The notes under the pieces were generated by a model, which was given only the letters and a program-made list of their open reading frames with translations, was not told the DNA's origin and searched no databases. A DNA stretch of 64,000 bases, taken from assembly GCF_037622515.1 (NCBI RefSeq), contig NZ_JBBJCN010000006.1, forward strand, positions 1-64,000, given 5' to 3'. The stretch is from Paradesertivirga superstes. GTDB lineage: Bacteria; Bacteroidota; Bacteroidia; Sphingobacteriales; Sphingobacteriaceae. Numbering within the stretch: the stretch's first letter is position 1; each line of letters opens with the position of its first letter. Below are positions 47,088 to 55,981 of the stretch, piece by piece. A program made the translations under genes and the position numbers.

Positions 47088-48657
47088 TTTCCATTGATTT
47101 GCTCTTCACAATGGTATTTGGAGCCAATGATTTATAAATTACATTGTTAGCCCCAATAACACAGCCATCTCCGATGCAAACATTTGGCAAAATGATACAA
47201 TTACTTCCCACCCACACATTATTTCCGATTTCTACTTTGCCGGTGGTGTAGCCCTGTTGGGTAAAAGGTCTGTTTCTTTCTTTGTATTTGTGATTGTGGT
47301 CATAAATTTTCACTCCCTCGCCGAACCATGAATTATCTCCAATAATGATCTCCTCATGACAAGTAAGGGTTGAATGATTATTGAATGAAACATTGTTACC
47401 GATTATCAACTGCCCGACAATGTTAAAGTTGCAAAATTTTAATATTGCGACATCAGATCCTGCTATTATAGTTGCATTTTCATCCATGAAATTAATTCTT
47501 GAAAATTCGCCCACAAATAAGCTCTGTACATCCAGGCAACCTGCCGAATTATTAAAAAAACTTATATTAGCCGTGGCGCTAAGCTGCACAGAATAGGCGT
47601 TTTTAATATTATCAGGGTTTAACCAAAAAGTATAACGGGTATGGAGTTTGTCCCGATAAAAAGAAAGCTTCTTCTTAGGATAAAAATAGAAGACCTTAAA
47701 AAGAAGAAAATTAAACCGTTGTATTAAGGCATTTCTCTGAGACTTAAAATTCCAAATAAATGATGCCGAGCCATCCCGTAATCGTGCCAAAATAGGGGAG
47801 GAAGGAAGATTGAGCTTTTCATACCGATACTTCACGTCTTGTGCCCAGTCTAATTTACCCAGTTTTTTAAAATAGCTTATATACCAGTCAATTAAATTCT
47901 TGAATCTTTTAATTTCCTTCTCGCCCAAAAGTGTCGGATCATAATTCTTAAAGCGAATAAGAGAAGATAAATAATTCTGCTGCCCAAGGTTCGCTGAAAA
48001 ATTGTTATCATGTACGCTATACACAAAGAGGCGGTCCTCCATACCAAAAAAATTAGCGCCTGCGGTGCACAGCCTCAAACAATAATCATGATCTTCAACA
48101 CCAGGCACCGCTTCATCTTGTAAACCTATTTTGGAAACCCACTCGCTTTTAATAATTAAGGATAATACAGGTATACAGTTACCAAAAAGCAGTTCTTTGT
48201 ATAATTGACTCCCTGTAAAAAAGCCGTGCACAATCTCGTAATGATAGTAATGCCTGATTTTTTTATCAGAAAATTGGGTATATCCGTCTGAAAAAATTAC
48301 ATCTGCTTCCGGCTTTTTTAAAATGCATTCATATTGAAGTTCTAATTTATTGTGGAGCCACAGATCATCAGAATCAATAAAAGCTATCCATTGTCCTATA
48401 GCGGTCTTAATTCCAGTATTACGGGCTGCCGGTTGTTTCCTGTTTTCTTGTTGTAACAGTTTAATTCTCGAATCAAGCCGGCAGAAATCTTCAACAACTT
48501 TTACAGAACTATCCGTTGATCCATCATCAATAACTATGAGTTCCCAGGATTCAAAGGACTGTTGCAACACAGATTGAATGCTTCTGGAAATAAGATCTTC
48601 CCGGTTAAAAACTGGTAGTATTATGGAGAAGAAAGGGATATTTGTAGTACTTTGCAT
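47068..48657 (-). CDS. Bifunctional protein: GT2 glycosyltransferase fused to a left-handed beta-helix acyltransferase
   Basis: This is a 529-aa protein in two parts. Residues 1-290 are a GT2 domain: FSIILPVFNREDLI, VIDDGSTD, FIDSDDLW (metal motif) and GVEDHDY. Residues 360-520 carry hexapeptide turns ending in a classic acetyltransferase block: GDNSWFGEGVKIYDHNHKY (catalytic His region), KVEIGNNVWVGSN and IGDGCVIGANN. The second part resembles maltose or galactoside O-acetyltransferases. One chain could add a sugar and acetylate it. The C-terminus overlaps the convergent GT2 gene by 20 bp. Confidence 0.88.
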   Translation of the reverse strand: MQSTTNIPFFSIILPVFNREDLISRSIQSVLQQSFESWELIVIDDGSTDSSVKVVEDFCRLDSRIKLLQQENRKQPAARNTGIKTAIGQWIAFIDSDDLWLHNKLELQYECILKKPEADVIFSDGYTQFSDKKIRHYYHYEIVHGFFTGSQLYKELLFGNCIPVLSLIIKSEWVSKIGLQDEAVPGVEDHDYCLRLCTAGANFFGMEDRLFVYSVHDNNFSANLGQQNYLSSLIRFKNYDPTLLGEKEIKRFKNLIDWYISYFKKLGKLDWAQDVKYRYEKLNLPSSPILARLRDGSASFIWNFKSQRNALIQRFNFLLFKVFYFYPKKKLSFYRDKLHTRYTFWLNPDNIKNAYSVQLSATANISFFNNSAGCLDVQSLFVGEFSRINFMDENATIIAGSDVAILKFCNFNIVGQLIIGNNVSFNNHSTLTCHEEIIIGDNSWFGEGVKIYDHNHKYKERNRPFTQQGYTTGKVEIGNNVWVGSNCIILPNVCIGDGCVIGANNVIYKSLAPNTIVKSKSMEIIDEIR

Positions 48658-48843
48658 GTTATTCCGGGTATAATATAAGGCATACTAATAATTTTAATAA
48701 TTAATTTCCATTATGTAGGTGACAATGATACTTTATAGGTGAATAATTCATTCTTCAATTTATCTAGATATCATCGATATCCAAAAACAATGAAACAGTC
48801 TTAGCGCGAAATTTTACTTACTATTTCCGCATAACGTTTATTC

Positions 48844-49839
48844 TTAAGAACGACCAGCTTTAAGAACCTTGTTTTTCAATCTTCGCATCAAATTCCTTAG
48901 GCTCGTTTCCCGAAGACTGTCCTGGTTATGGGCAGATTCATAAATCTGTTGGTAATGGCATGGAATAGTGCTAAAGTATTCCTGATTATTCCGAATAAGT
49001 TTTGACTGATAGAGATCTATAAGTTGCCTGATATGCGGAAGTTCATCTATATTATGCCGGTTTTGTTGTGATGAGAGAATATAGGGATTATGAAACTTGT
49101 AATGGCTGAAATGAAAAAACTTAAGTTTCGAGTAATTATTCACGTAATACTTCTCATCAATTTTGTTTAATTCTCGTTCGTAAAGGTTCCAATTAGCCAT
49201 ATTATATCCCAAATGCTTTAAGATATATACGCCATCGAAAAAAATGGGCGCATAATTCACCCAGATCTGATCGGTAAACATTCCGTTTTGAACATCAATA
49301 AAACAATATTTCATCAAGCGGTCGTGCCACCAATCAAGAAATTTTTGCGACTCCGGACATTGTTTTACGGCAAGAAATCCTAAATTATAGAGCCCGTATA
49401 AGGAAAAATGGACTTCCGAAGGAATCTTACCGTCGTCGATAGGCGAACAAAAATGCGGAGTGACGATGATGTTACAGTTCTTCTCTTCAAATAGTTCTTC
49501 TATTTCGGAAAAACGATCGAAAATCATCAAATCCGGATCCAGATAAAATATATGCGTATGTTGATACTGCTTAAAAAGAAAACTAAATATAGCTGGCTTT
49601 ACAGCCGTGTTCAATTCAACAATACTGTATTTTACCGCAAGCTCATCGATGTTCCCAACGATGTCTTTTATAGCTGTTATTTTTACACCCTTTATAAAAT
49701 CGTAATCGATCTCAGAAATACATTCATCTACCAGAAAAATGTAAAATTCATAACCTGCATTACTGGCAAGAAATGTTTCAGCGGCAACTCTGGCCTTTGC
49801 TAAATAGTTATTGGAACAAATTGTAAAAGCAGCAGGCAT
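48844..49839 (-). CDS. Putative glycosyltransferase (GT-A fold, DxD motif)
   Basis: This 331-aa protein has an N-terminus AFTICSNNYLAKARVAAETF and a YLDPDL motif that look like a GT8-type fold. STICSN-like starts are common in bacterial sugar transferases of this group. A basic, Arg/Lys-rich C-terminus (RNLMRRLKNKVLKAGR) may touch the membrane. It lies 35 bp after the FkbM gene in the leftward operon. The exact family is uncertain, and donor and acceptor are unknown. Confidence 0.72.
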   Translation of the reverse strand: MPAAFTICSNNYLAKARVAAETFLASNAGYEFYIFLVDECISEIDYDFIKGVKITAIKDIVGNIDELAVKYSIVELNTAVKPAIFSFLFKQYQHTHIFYLDPDLMIFDRFSEIEELFEEKNCNIIVTPHFCSPIDDGKIPSEVHFSLYGLYNLGFLAVKQCPESQKFLDWWHDRLMKYCFIDVQNGMFTDQIWVNYAPIFFDGVYILKHLGYNMANWNLYERELNKIDEKYYVNNYSKLKFFHFSHYKFHNPYILSSQQNRHNIDELPHIRQLIDLYQSKLIRNNQEYFSTIPCHYQQIYESAHNQDSLRETSLRNLMRRLKNKVLKAGRS

Positions 49840-49874
49840 ATGGCTAACTAGATTTATTTATCTTTTTTTAAGGA

Positions 49875-50813
49875 TTACCTGAAACAAAAAATGTTTAATT
49901 GCAAATCATAAAGCACGTCTTTCTCCCTTATAAAGGGATGAGTAAAGTTAATTGCAGCTTCTTTAATATAATATCGAAGACCGCTGTTAGTTATTACCCG
50001 TAGTATTTCATCTAAGTATTGTGGATGTCCGGGCGAGCTGTGGTATTCAATAAACATCTTATCTACACGATGCAGCTCATCCTCGCAATCCATTAACACC
50101 TTATGTTCGGCTCCTTCGATGTCTATTTTTAAGAAATCAACAAAAGCGTATTCTTTTAGCACATCCCTTAGTCGTACAGATTCTACTTCTTTTTCCTGAA
50201 TCTTATGGACGCCGAAATAGGTATTGTAGTTTCCTATCCAGCTTCCAGGAGGAGCTTCTGAAAAATCTATAGAGTTTGAATTTATTCCCAGATCGCTTAC
50301 AGAACCACCAACGGATCCTTCACTTGAAAACACCAGACTGCCATTCGAGTTCCATACGGCTTTGTGATGCAGAGTGACGGACTCGAACCCGAAAGTTTCT
50401 ATATTTTTCCTGGCCATTTCAAAGATCTCCTGATCGGCTTCAAACGCAGCTATAACGGCCTGTGGATGGTTTAATTTAAAATAAATAACGCTGAGGCCCC
50501 AATTTGCCCCGCAATCAATAATAATTGGCCGGGGATTAGTCGTTTTGAACTTGTACACCTCATGCACAAATATTTCTTCTATACTTTGCAAAAACCAATA
50601 AGCTGAACTGATTATGAATGGCCGGTTAAAAAATATGGTTTGCATTTTTGAAACCTCCCAGTGCCCGAACAGTTTAAGCCTGACAAACTCTTTTCGAGAC
50701 AACCCCAATGCCTTTCCGTTCTTCTTATAAAATCGATTTTCTGTTCCTGTTTTAAAAATATTTCCGAGCAGGCTTGAAAATGAAAGCCCGTTTTTCTTAT
50801 CGTTAGGACCCAT
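49875..50813 (-). CDS. FkbM family methyltransferase
   Basis: This 312-aa protein has the SAM-binding block DCGANWGLSVIYF, a following acidic residue in AFEADQEIF, and the FkbM-typical DFLKIDIEGAEHKVL. FkbM enzymes O-methylate sugars or polyketide oxygens. In a polysaccharide export locus it most likely methylates a glycan residue, perhaps a chain-end cap. The start overlaps the end of the Wzt gene by 11 bp, so the two are tightly linked. Confidence 0.92.
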   Translation of the reverse strand: MGPNDKKNGLSFSSLLGNIFKTGTENRFYKKNGKALGLSRKEFVRLKLFGHWEVSKMQTIFFNRPFIISSAYWFLQSIEEIFVHEVYKFKTTNPRPIIIDCGANWGLSVIYFKLNHPQAVIAAFEADQEIFEMARKNIETFGFESVTLHHKAVWNSNGSLVFSSEGSVGGSVSDLGINSNSIDFSEAPPGSWIGNYNTYFGVHKIQEKEVESVRLRDVLKEYAFVDFLKIDIEGAEHKVLMDCEDELHRVDKMFIEYHSSPGHPQYLDEILRVITNSGLRYYIKEAAINFTHPFIREKDVLYDLQLNIFCFR

Positions 50814-52056
50814 TACTATACCTCCAGTCTACTTTTCCAAAAATGCTGCCATAATCGTAATCGCCGTGAATCAGCAGTGGCGAGCCATTGTCTACAACTT
50901 TAAAATTACATACATCCTCAGCGACATCAATCTGTTCGGTCCGCGGCTTGTGAATGAACGTATGAATGCTATATGATCCCCTGACCAGGAACTGTGCTTC
51001 GATCACCAATTGCACCGTTTTTGAACGGATAATCTGCGATTCGGCAGAGAATATCCGAGTTTTATTACTGTCCAGCACCATGAAGAAAATGGAATAGTCA
51101 TGCTTATGTTTCTGTACGTTGAACGAAAGTTCAAAGTTGAAATAGATTTCTTCATCATGGAAAAAATGATCTTTTAACCTCCCGGAAGAATCCGCAGGAG
51201 AGATCCTTGTAAACCAGATGTCTTTGTCACTCTCGAGAGGGCCTTTAAATTCCGGGTTTGAACTTTCAAATTGTTCCAGGTAGGATCGCACAACATCGTC
51301 GGTTTTATCATATAGTGCCAACTTACCCCGATCGAGTAGTATGGAAGACTTACAAAGTTGTTTCACAGCGCCTAAATTATGACTTACGAAAAGAATGGTC
51401 CGGCCCTCACTCTTGCTCACATCATTCATCTTGCCCACGCATTTTTTTTGAAACTCAGTATCTCCCACGGCCAGCACCTCATCTATAATGATTATTTCAG
51501 ATTCTAAATGAGCCGCTACCGCAAAGGCCAGGCGCACGTACATACCTGAAGAATATCGTTTAACGGGAGTATTTATGTATCGCTCAACACCAGAAAAGTC
51601 AATGATCTCATCCAGCTTCCGTTTGATTTCCTTCTTCCGCATCCCCAATATTGCCCCATTTAGAAAGATATTCTCAAGCCCGCTTAATTCGGGATGAAAA
51701 CCGGTACCAACTTCCAGCAGGCTGGCAATCCTACCTCTGCTTTTAAAGGATCCTGTTGTAGGGGCCGTAACTAGACTCAGAATTTTCAAAAGGGTACTTT
51801 TACCCGCACCATTTCTGCCGATTATACCAACAGCAGAGCCCTGTTCAATATCAAAGTTGATATCCCGGAGTGACCATACATATTCACTGCTTCCTTTTTT
51901 CGATCTGTCATTTTCCTCTCCTATCTTGATATAGGGATCCTCCTTACCACGCGCTTTATGCCAGAACCTGTTTATATCATGAGCAATGGAGCCGGTACCC
52001 GTTAAGCCCAGCCGGTATTGTTTTGATAGCCCTTCGACTTTGATTGCTATTGCCAT
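50803..52056 (-). CDS. Polysaccharide ABC transporter ATP-binding protein (Wzt type)
   Basis: The ABC domain has Walker A GRNGAGKST, signature YSSGM, Walker B IIIIDEVLAVGD and the switch His in FVSHN. About 150 further residues form the C-terminal Wzt-like domain, which in known systems binds the glycan to be exported. I chose the ATG at 52056 because the longer frame to 52071 uses TTG and adds only five residues. It is 32 bp from the permease gene. Together they export a lipid-linked glycan (O-antigen or capsule type) across the inner membrane. Confidence 0.94.
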   Translation of the reverse strand: MAIAIKVEGLSKQYRLGLTGTGSIAHDINRFWHKARGKEDPYIKIGEENDRSKKGSSEYVWSLRDINFDIEQGSAVGIIGRNGAGKSTLLKILSLVTAPTTGSFKSRGRIASLLEVGTGFHPELSGLENIFLNGAILGMRKKEIKRKLDEIIDFSGVERYINTPVKRYSSGMYVRLAFAVAAHLESEIIIIDEVLAVGDTEFQKKCVGKMNDVSKSEGRTILFVSHNLGAVKQLCKSSILLDRGKLALYDKTDDVVRSYLEQFESSNPEFKGPLESDKDIWFTRISPADSSGRLKDHFFHDEEIYFNFELSFNVQKHKHDYSIFFMVLDSNKTRIFSAESQIIRSKTVQLVIEAQFLVRGSYSIHTFIHKPRTEQIDVAEDVCNFKVVDNGSPLLIHGDYDYGSIFGKVDWRYSNGS

Positions 52057-52088
52057 ACTCAATTTAATCAATTATTGGTACTATAATT

Positions 52089-52946
52089 TTATACCGTATC
52101 AATAAATGTTTTTTCAACTTTATTAAACATAATAAGTCCTATCACAAAAGCAATTACAGTAAAGACAATGCTGTAACAAATACTATTGAAGCTCACTGTT
52201 CCCTGATTAAGCAAAATAAGCCGAAAAGACTCCATGATGGATGTGAGAGGATTGATATCAATGATCCATTTATAACCTTCTCCCTTAAGATAAGACAAAG
52301 GATATACTACAGGAGTAGCATACATAAGCAACTGGATAGCGAAGGTTAAAAGCACCCCAAAGTCCCTGTATTTTGTGGTGATCGACGAAATGACTATCCC
52401 TAGGCCTAGCGACAAAGCTGCCATCTCAAACAGCAACAGAGGTAAAAAGAAAAGGCGTAAATCAATTTGGATTGGATAACCGTTAAAATGATAGTAAATC
52501 ATAACGACAACCAGTAATAGAAACTGTACACCAAATTTTATAAGGTTTGAAATCACCAGTGAAACAGGGAGAACCAATCGCGGAAAGTATACTTTACCGA
52601 AAATATACGCATTGCTTACGAAGGTATTTGAAATAGTGACCATACAATTGGAAAAATAGTTCCACATGGTAATTCCCGCCATATAAAATACAACTGGCGC
52701 GATACCGTCTGTGGGTATTTTAGCGATCTTATGAAACAACAATACAAATATCACCGTGGTAAGTGCAGGCTGCACAAATTGCCAGGCAGGCCCCAGAATT
52801 GTCTGCTTATATTGGGAAACGAAATCCCGCCACACAAACAACATAATCAAATCCCGATAATTCCAGACATCCTTCAGATGAAGGTCGAAAATATTATTCT
52901 TGGCCGTTACTTCGTGATCCCATATCTCTTCCTCAACAAGCTTCAT
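52089..52946 (-). CDS. Polysaccharide ABC transporter permease (Wzm type)
   Basis: This 285-aa ABC-2 family membrane protein begins with a cytoplasmic stretch ending in DLIMLFVWRDFVSQYKQTILGPAW, the hallmark start of Wzm/TagG permeases. About six hydrophobic segments follow. The C-terminal part has the usual YATPVVYPLSYLKG and NPLTSIMESFR. It is the membrane partner of the Wzt protein encoded just downstream. Confidence 0.94.
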   Translation of the reverse strand: MKLVEEEIWDHEVTAKNNIFDLHLKDVWNYRDLIMLFVWRDFVSQYKQTILGPAWQFVQPALTTVIFVLLFHKIAKIPTDGIAPVVFYMAGITMWNYFSNCMVTISNTFVSNAYIFGKVYFPRLVLPVSLVISNLIKFGVQFLLLVVVMIYYHFNGYPIQIDLRLFFLPLLLFEMAALSLGLGIVISSITTKYRDFGVLLTFAIQLLMYATPVVYPLSYLKGEGYKWIIDINPLTSIMESFRLILLNQGTVSFNSICYSIVFTVIAFVIGLIMFNKVEKTFIDTV

Positions 52947-53031
52947 TTTTGATGTTATTTTTTCTTTTGCTAACTTATTGTAAAATTTTAAATAAAAAAT
53001 AAAGGTGAGTTGTAACTATTTAGAAGCCCAA

Positions 53032-54072
53032 TCACAAGACATTCTTTTCATATAGTTTGAATGCAGAATTCTTTATTTTCTTTTCGATCTGTTTATATCG
53101 CAGAATATGCATCAGATAGAATCTTATGATCCAAAAAACATTACCCAAACTTCTGCTCATTTGCCACGCTCCCCTGATCTGGGTGAAAGCTGCTTTCTTG
53201 TTAAAAAGCAGCAGACCGTTAGCAATCCTGATGCAAAACAGGGCGTAATAGTCCAAAGCTATTCGTTTGTACAGAGCTTTCTGTTTTTGAGGCAAGTGCT
53301 CCTGGATAATGTTAATAACCCTGGTCATATCGATTATATTTTGCCCGGTCAGAAAAGAATTATGGCTGATTCCTATTCCATGAGCTACCCGGTAAGACGC
53401 CATATATTGAGGCGAATATGCCACGGGATACTTAGAAGCGATTCGTGTCCACATCTCCCAGTCTTCGCCAAAATGCACTGCATAAAAGCTGCCTAATTTC
53501 TCATAAACGCTTCTTTTTACTGTAATGGCGGGCGGTTGAACAAGCTGCCGATGTGCTATTTTATACAAGAAATCCTTTATGATCCCGGCATCTTCCTGAA
53601 TCTTTCGGTTCACAATATCAACTTGTTTTCCTAAATGATCTATGTAGGTAAAATTTGTAAAGGCCGCGCCTGCCTCCGGGTTGGAAATAAAGAGGTCCTC
53701 TATAGTTTGGTAATAACAGGGGGCAACCCGGTCATCACCATGCAGGATATGTACATATTTTCCCTTTGCCCGATTAATGCAGGTTTCGAAATTTCTCAAA
53801 CTTCCCCGGTTTCGTTCCTGCCGGTAATAGCCTACCCGGCCCTTCCCTACTTCATGAACGAGAGCCTCGACGTCTCCATCGGTACTGAAATCATCAATAA
53901 CCTCTATCTGCATATTATCGATTCCCCGGTCCTGGATCAGGACACTTTCGATGGCCTCTTTAATATACGGAAAACAATTGTAGACCGGAATCATTACTGA
54001 CCATAGCGGACGTGCCGAACCCTCTGGAACCGGTAAAATAACAGGAGGAGTCTCAGGAATACGATCATTCAT
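53032..54072 (-). CDS. Glycosyltransferase family 2 (paralogue of 46089-47087)
   Basis: This 346-aa GT-A enzyme has WSVMIPVYNCFPYIKEAI, an Asp pair in VIDDFSTD, the metal motif HGDD and EDWEMW. It matches the rightward GT2 at 46089 along most of its length. It starts the leftward polysaccharide operon, 85 bp before the Wzm gene. The basic C-terminus (RYKQIEKKIKN) may associate with the membrane. Substrate unknown. Confidence 0.9.
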   Translation of the reverse strand: MNDRIPETPPVILPVPEGSARPLWSVMIPVYNCFPYIKEAIESVLIQDRGIDNMQIEVIDDFSTDGDVEALVHEVGKGRVGYYRQERNRGSLRNFETCINRAKGKYVHILHGDDRVAPCYYQTIEDLFISNPEAGAAFTNFTYIDHLGKQVDIVNRKIQEDAGIIKDFLYKIAHRQLVQPPAITVKRSVYEKLGSFYAVHFGEDWEMWTRIASKYPVAYSPQYMASYRVAHGIGISHNSFLTGQNIIDMTRVINIIQEHLPQKQKALYKRIALDYYALFCIRIANGLLLFNKKAAFTQIRGAWQMSRSLGNVFWIIRFYLMHILRYKQIEKKIKNSAFKLYEKNVL

Positions 54073-54276
54073 AGTAGATAATGTAAAGATATAATTTTCA
54101 AAGAAAAGATATCAAATACTTTATACAAGCACCCGATGCCGAAGAGATTATACAAATACACTCCTTTTTCCGAAAATAAGAATAAGATTGGAGATTGGCA
54201 ATCTACATTACATCAAGCATGATATATCATCAATAATTACTGTTTTCCTGAAGACACAAAAAAGAGCAATAAATGA

Positions 54277-55110
54277 CTAAACAGGATTGACAGAAACGAT
54301 GAACTGACCCTCGTCATTAAATAATTTACCGGACACTGTAGTTTTGCTACTTGCCGAAAACTGGGCCGTAATACGCTTTTCCTTAATAAGCTTGCCGGCA
54401 TTATCATAAGCCCTGATGATGACCGTCTTGGTTCCAAGCCCTAATACATGAGCATTTAAACGTCCGGAGATGGGGTCGAATCTCGATATTTTGTCAACAG
54501 CTCCGCCTCTGCTGTCGGTGTTAAGATTAAAAGTACTTGCATCATTTTCTACAGTAAGTTGGAGCGACGAAACAGACCCCGGAACTTCATCTTCAAGAAC
54601 AAGCTCCAGATCTGAAACTATTTTTTCAAGAACCACGGTTTGGTTGATATCTCTTTTGCTCACCGTGAAATATACTTTTTTATAATATATCTCCGAAAGC
54701 GGATTGTTCGGAAGGGCCACCGAGAACCTGGTATCAAAAAAAGCAGAGCTGAATGGAGTCTCCAAATCCATCGTACCTCCAACAGCGAACTTATAAAATT
54801 GATGACTGCTGGCTAAAAATATGGCCACATAATTCCCGGCAGGTAAGTCGATCTTCTGGCTTGTATTTGAGTTCTTACTGAGCAAAAGGCCTCCATTATC
54901 TAAATCATATATTCTGGTTGACAACTCCATTTGATTTGGCGATACATGAGATATAGATCCATACGTCACACCGAACCCCGCAGATATCTGCGGATTAAAG
55001 CTGATGGTAAATTTGCCGTCGGTCGGCTTCATTAGAGAATCATCGCTGTCCTGCTTTTTACAAGCACAGAAGATAAGTAATAGAAACAGAGGTAAAAATT
55101 GAATTTTCAT
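54277..55110 (-). CDS. Lipoprotein of unknown function
   Basis: I start this at the ATG at 55110, which opens directly on a lipoprotein signal (MKIQFLPLFLLLIFCAC with CKK next). An upstream in-frame ATG at 55137 would add nine residues before the signal and is less likely. The mature part, about 260 residues, is beta-rich. It has LPAGNYVAIFLA, a phrase seen in Bacteroidota surface-fibre and anchor lipoproteins (FimB/Mfa2-like). That link is only a resemblance. No enzyme motif is visible. Confidence 0.75.
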   Translation of the reverse strand: MKIQFLPLFLLLIFCACKKQDSDDSLMKPTDGKFTISFNPQISAGFGVTYGSISHVSPNQMELSTRIYDLDNGGLLLSKNSNTSQKIDLPAGNYVAIFLASSHQFYKFAVGGTMDLETPFSSAFFDTRFSVALPNNPLSEIYYKKVYFTVSKRDINQTVVLEKIVSDLELVLEDEVPGSVSSLQLTVENDASTFNLNTDSRGGAVDKISRFDPISGRLNAHVLGLGTKTVIIRAYDNAGKLIKEKRITAQFSASSKTTVSGKLFNDEGQFIVSVNPV

Positions 55111-55447
55111 AGAGATATGTATACAGAATAGCATCAAGCAATTCTAATGCCATATGAATAATCCAATGTGTAGTAAGGGCGTGATAGCGGGAATTTTATG
55201 ACTTGTAAATAAAGATACCCGAAATGGGGCCGGCAATGCCCGTAGTCATGAGCCACTCAGTAAAATCAATTGCTTCAGATTTGTCTCAGAGGGCTTGGAA
55301 GAATATTACTTGCTTATCTTATCAAGTCATTTAAGAACAGCTTTTGTAAATGATAAAAGCTTAGTTTTTTCCCAAAAAGAAAAAGATTAATGCATCTTAA
55401 ATTTTAAAACCAAAAGATGGTAATAGGCCAGCACCTGCATAACTAGG
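55111..55447. other. Intergenic region without a recognisable gene
   Basis: No supportable gene was seen in this stretch. It contains one clear inverted repeat, AGCTTTT (55339-55345) with AAAAGCT (55355-55361), followed on the plus strand by TAG and six T residues. That looks like a rightward terminator, but no rightward gene ends here. On the leftward strand it lies about 87 bp after the small secreted-protein gene. Confidence 0.4.
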
Positions 55448-55813
55448 CTACCAGCTCGGAAGTGCAGGAAGTGTTGTCAAAACGTGAAACAAATTACTGA
55501 TCGGCTTTTTCTTTTCGTCAAGAAAGATATTCTTTGTAGCAATGTAATAGCCTTTCCTCCAGATGAGGTTTCCCGTGCTAAGTTCTGCCGTTTCGGTTCT
55601 GATCTGTGCCATAATGAGCGTTACTTTAATCGTGTCTAAATTCACACGACCCAGCTTTTCTTCACCAAACCAGGGCATTTTACTCATGTCAGGCACTGCA
55701 AACGTTTTGCTGTCGATAGTTACGAGTGTGGTACCGTTAGTCATTGATATTTCCTGTGCGATTGCGGTTCCAATTCCTAGAAAAAGAAGAGCGATTAGGA
55801 ATAATTTATTCAT
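55448..55813 (-). CDS. Small secreted protein of unknown function
   Basis: This 121-aa protein has a clean signal peptide (MNKLFLIALLFLGIGTAIA, likely cleaved before QE). The mature part of about 100 residues has no motif I recognise. It includes WFGEEKLGRVNLDTIKV and ends LPALPSW. It is transcribed away from the outer-membrane-barrel gene at 55982, with which it shares a short divergent upstream region. Confidence 0.68.
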   Translation of the reverse strand: MNKLFLIALLFLGIGTAIAQEISMTNGTTLVTIDSKTFAVPDMSKMPWFGEEKLGRVNLDTIKVTLIMAQIRTETAELSTGNLIWRKGYYIATKNIFLDEKKKPISNLFHVLTTLPALPSW

Positions 55814-55885
55814 TATAGATAACTTAACAAATATATAAGGGGAAAGTTAGCCGACTGCGAGAATTTCTGTTCGCGCAGGATTCAG

Positions 55886-55921
55886 TTTGTCTCAGATGAA
55901 ATTAATAGTATAGTATAATTG
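55886..55921 (+). promoter_or_regulatory. Candidate Bacteroidota promoter for the barrel-protein gene
   Basis: TTTG at 55886-55889 and TATAATTG at 55914-55921 resemble the -33 and -7 boxes (TTTG and TAnnTTTG, one mismatch). The 24-bp gap is a few bases longer than usual. The -7 box would place transcription start about 50 bp before the ATG at 55982. Confidence 0.3.
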
Positions 55922-55981
55922 AGATTCTTTACACTTTTAATAAAAAACTAAATTAGCAAAATGCAGACAATAAATATTCAC

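Noticed and set aside
48767..48781. GATATC-ATC-GATATC dyad before the glycosyltransferase-acyltransferase locus as an operator
   Set aside because: Self-palindromic six-mers in AT-rich DNA are likely by chance, and it lies between two leftward genes without other promoter signs.
53107..53496. A 129-codon open frame on the plus strand
   Set aside because: It is antisense to a well-supported GT2 gene and has no recognisable motif or leader.
54219..54230. ATGATATATCAT palindrome as a regulatory site
   Set aside because: Low complexity and far from a start codon; it lies downstream of the lipoprotein gene and upstream of the GT2 gene without promoter boxes.
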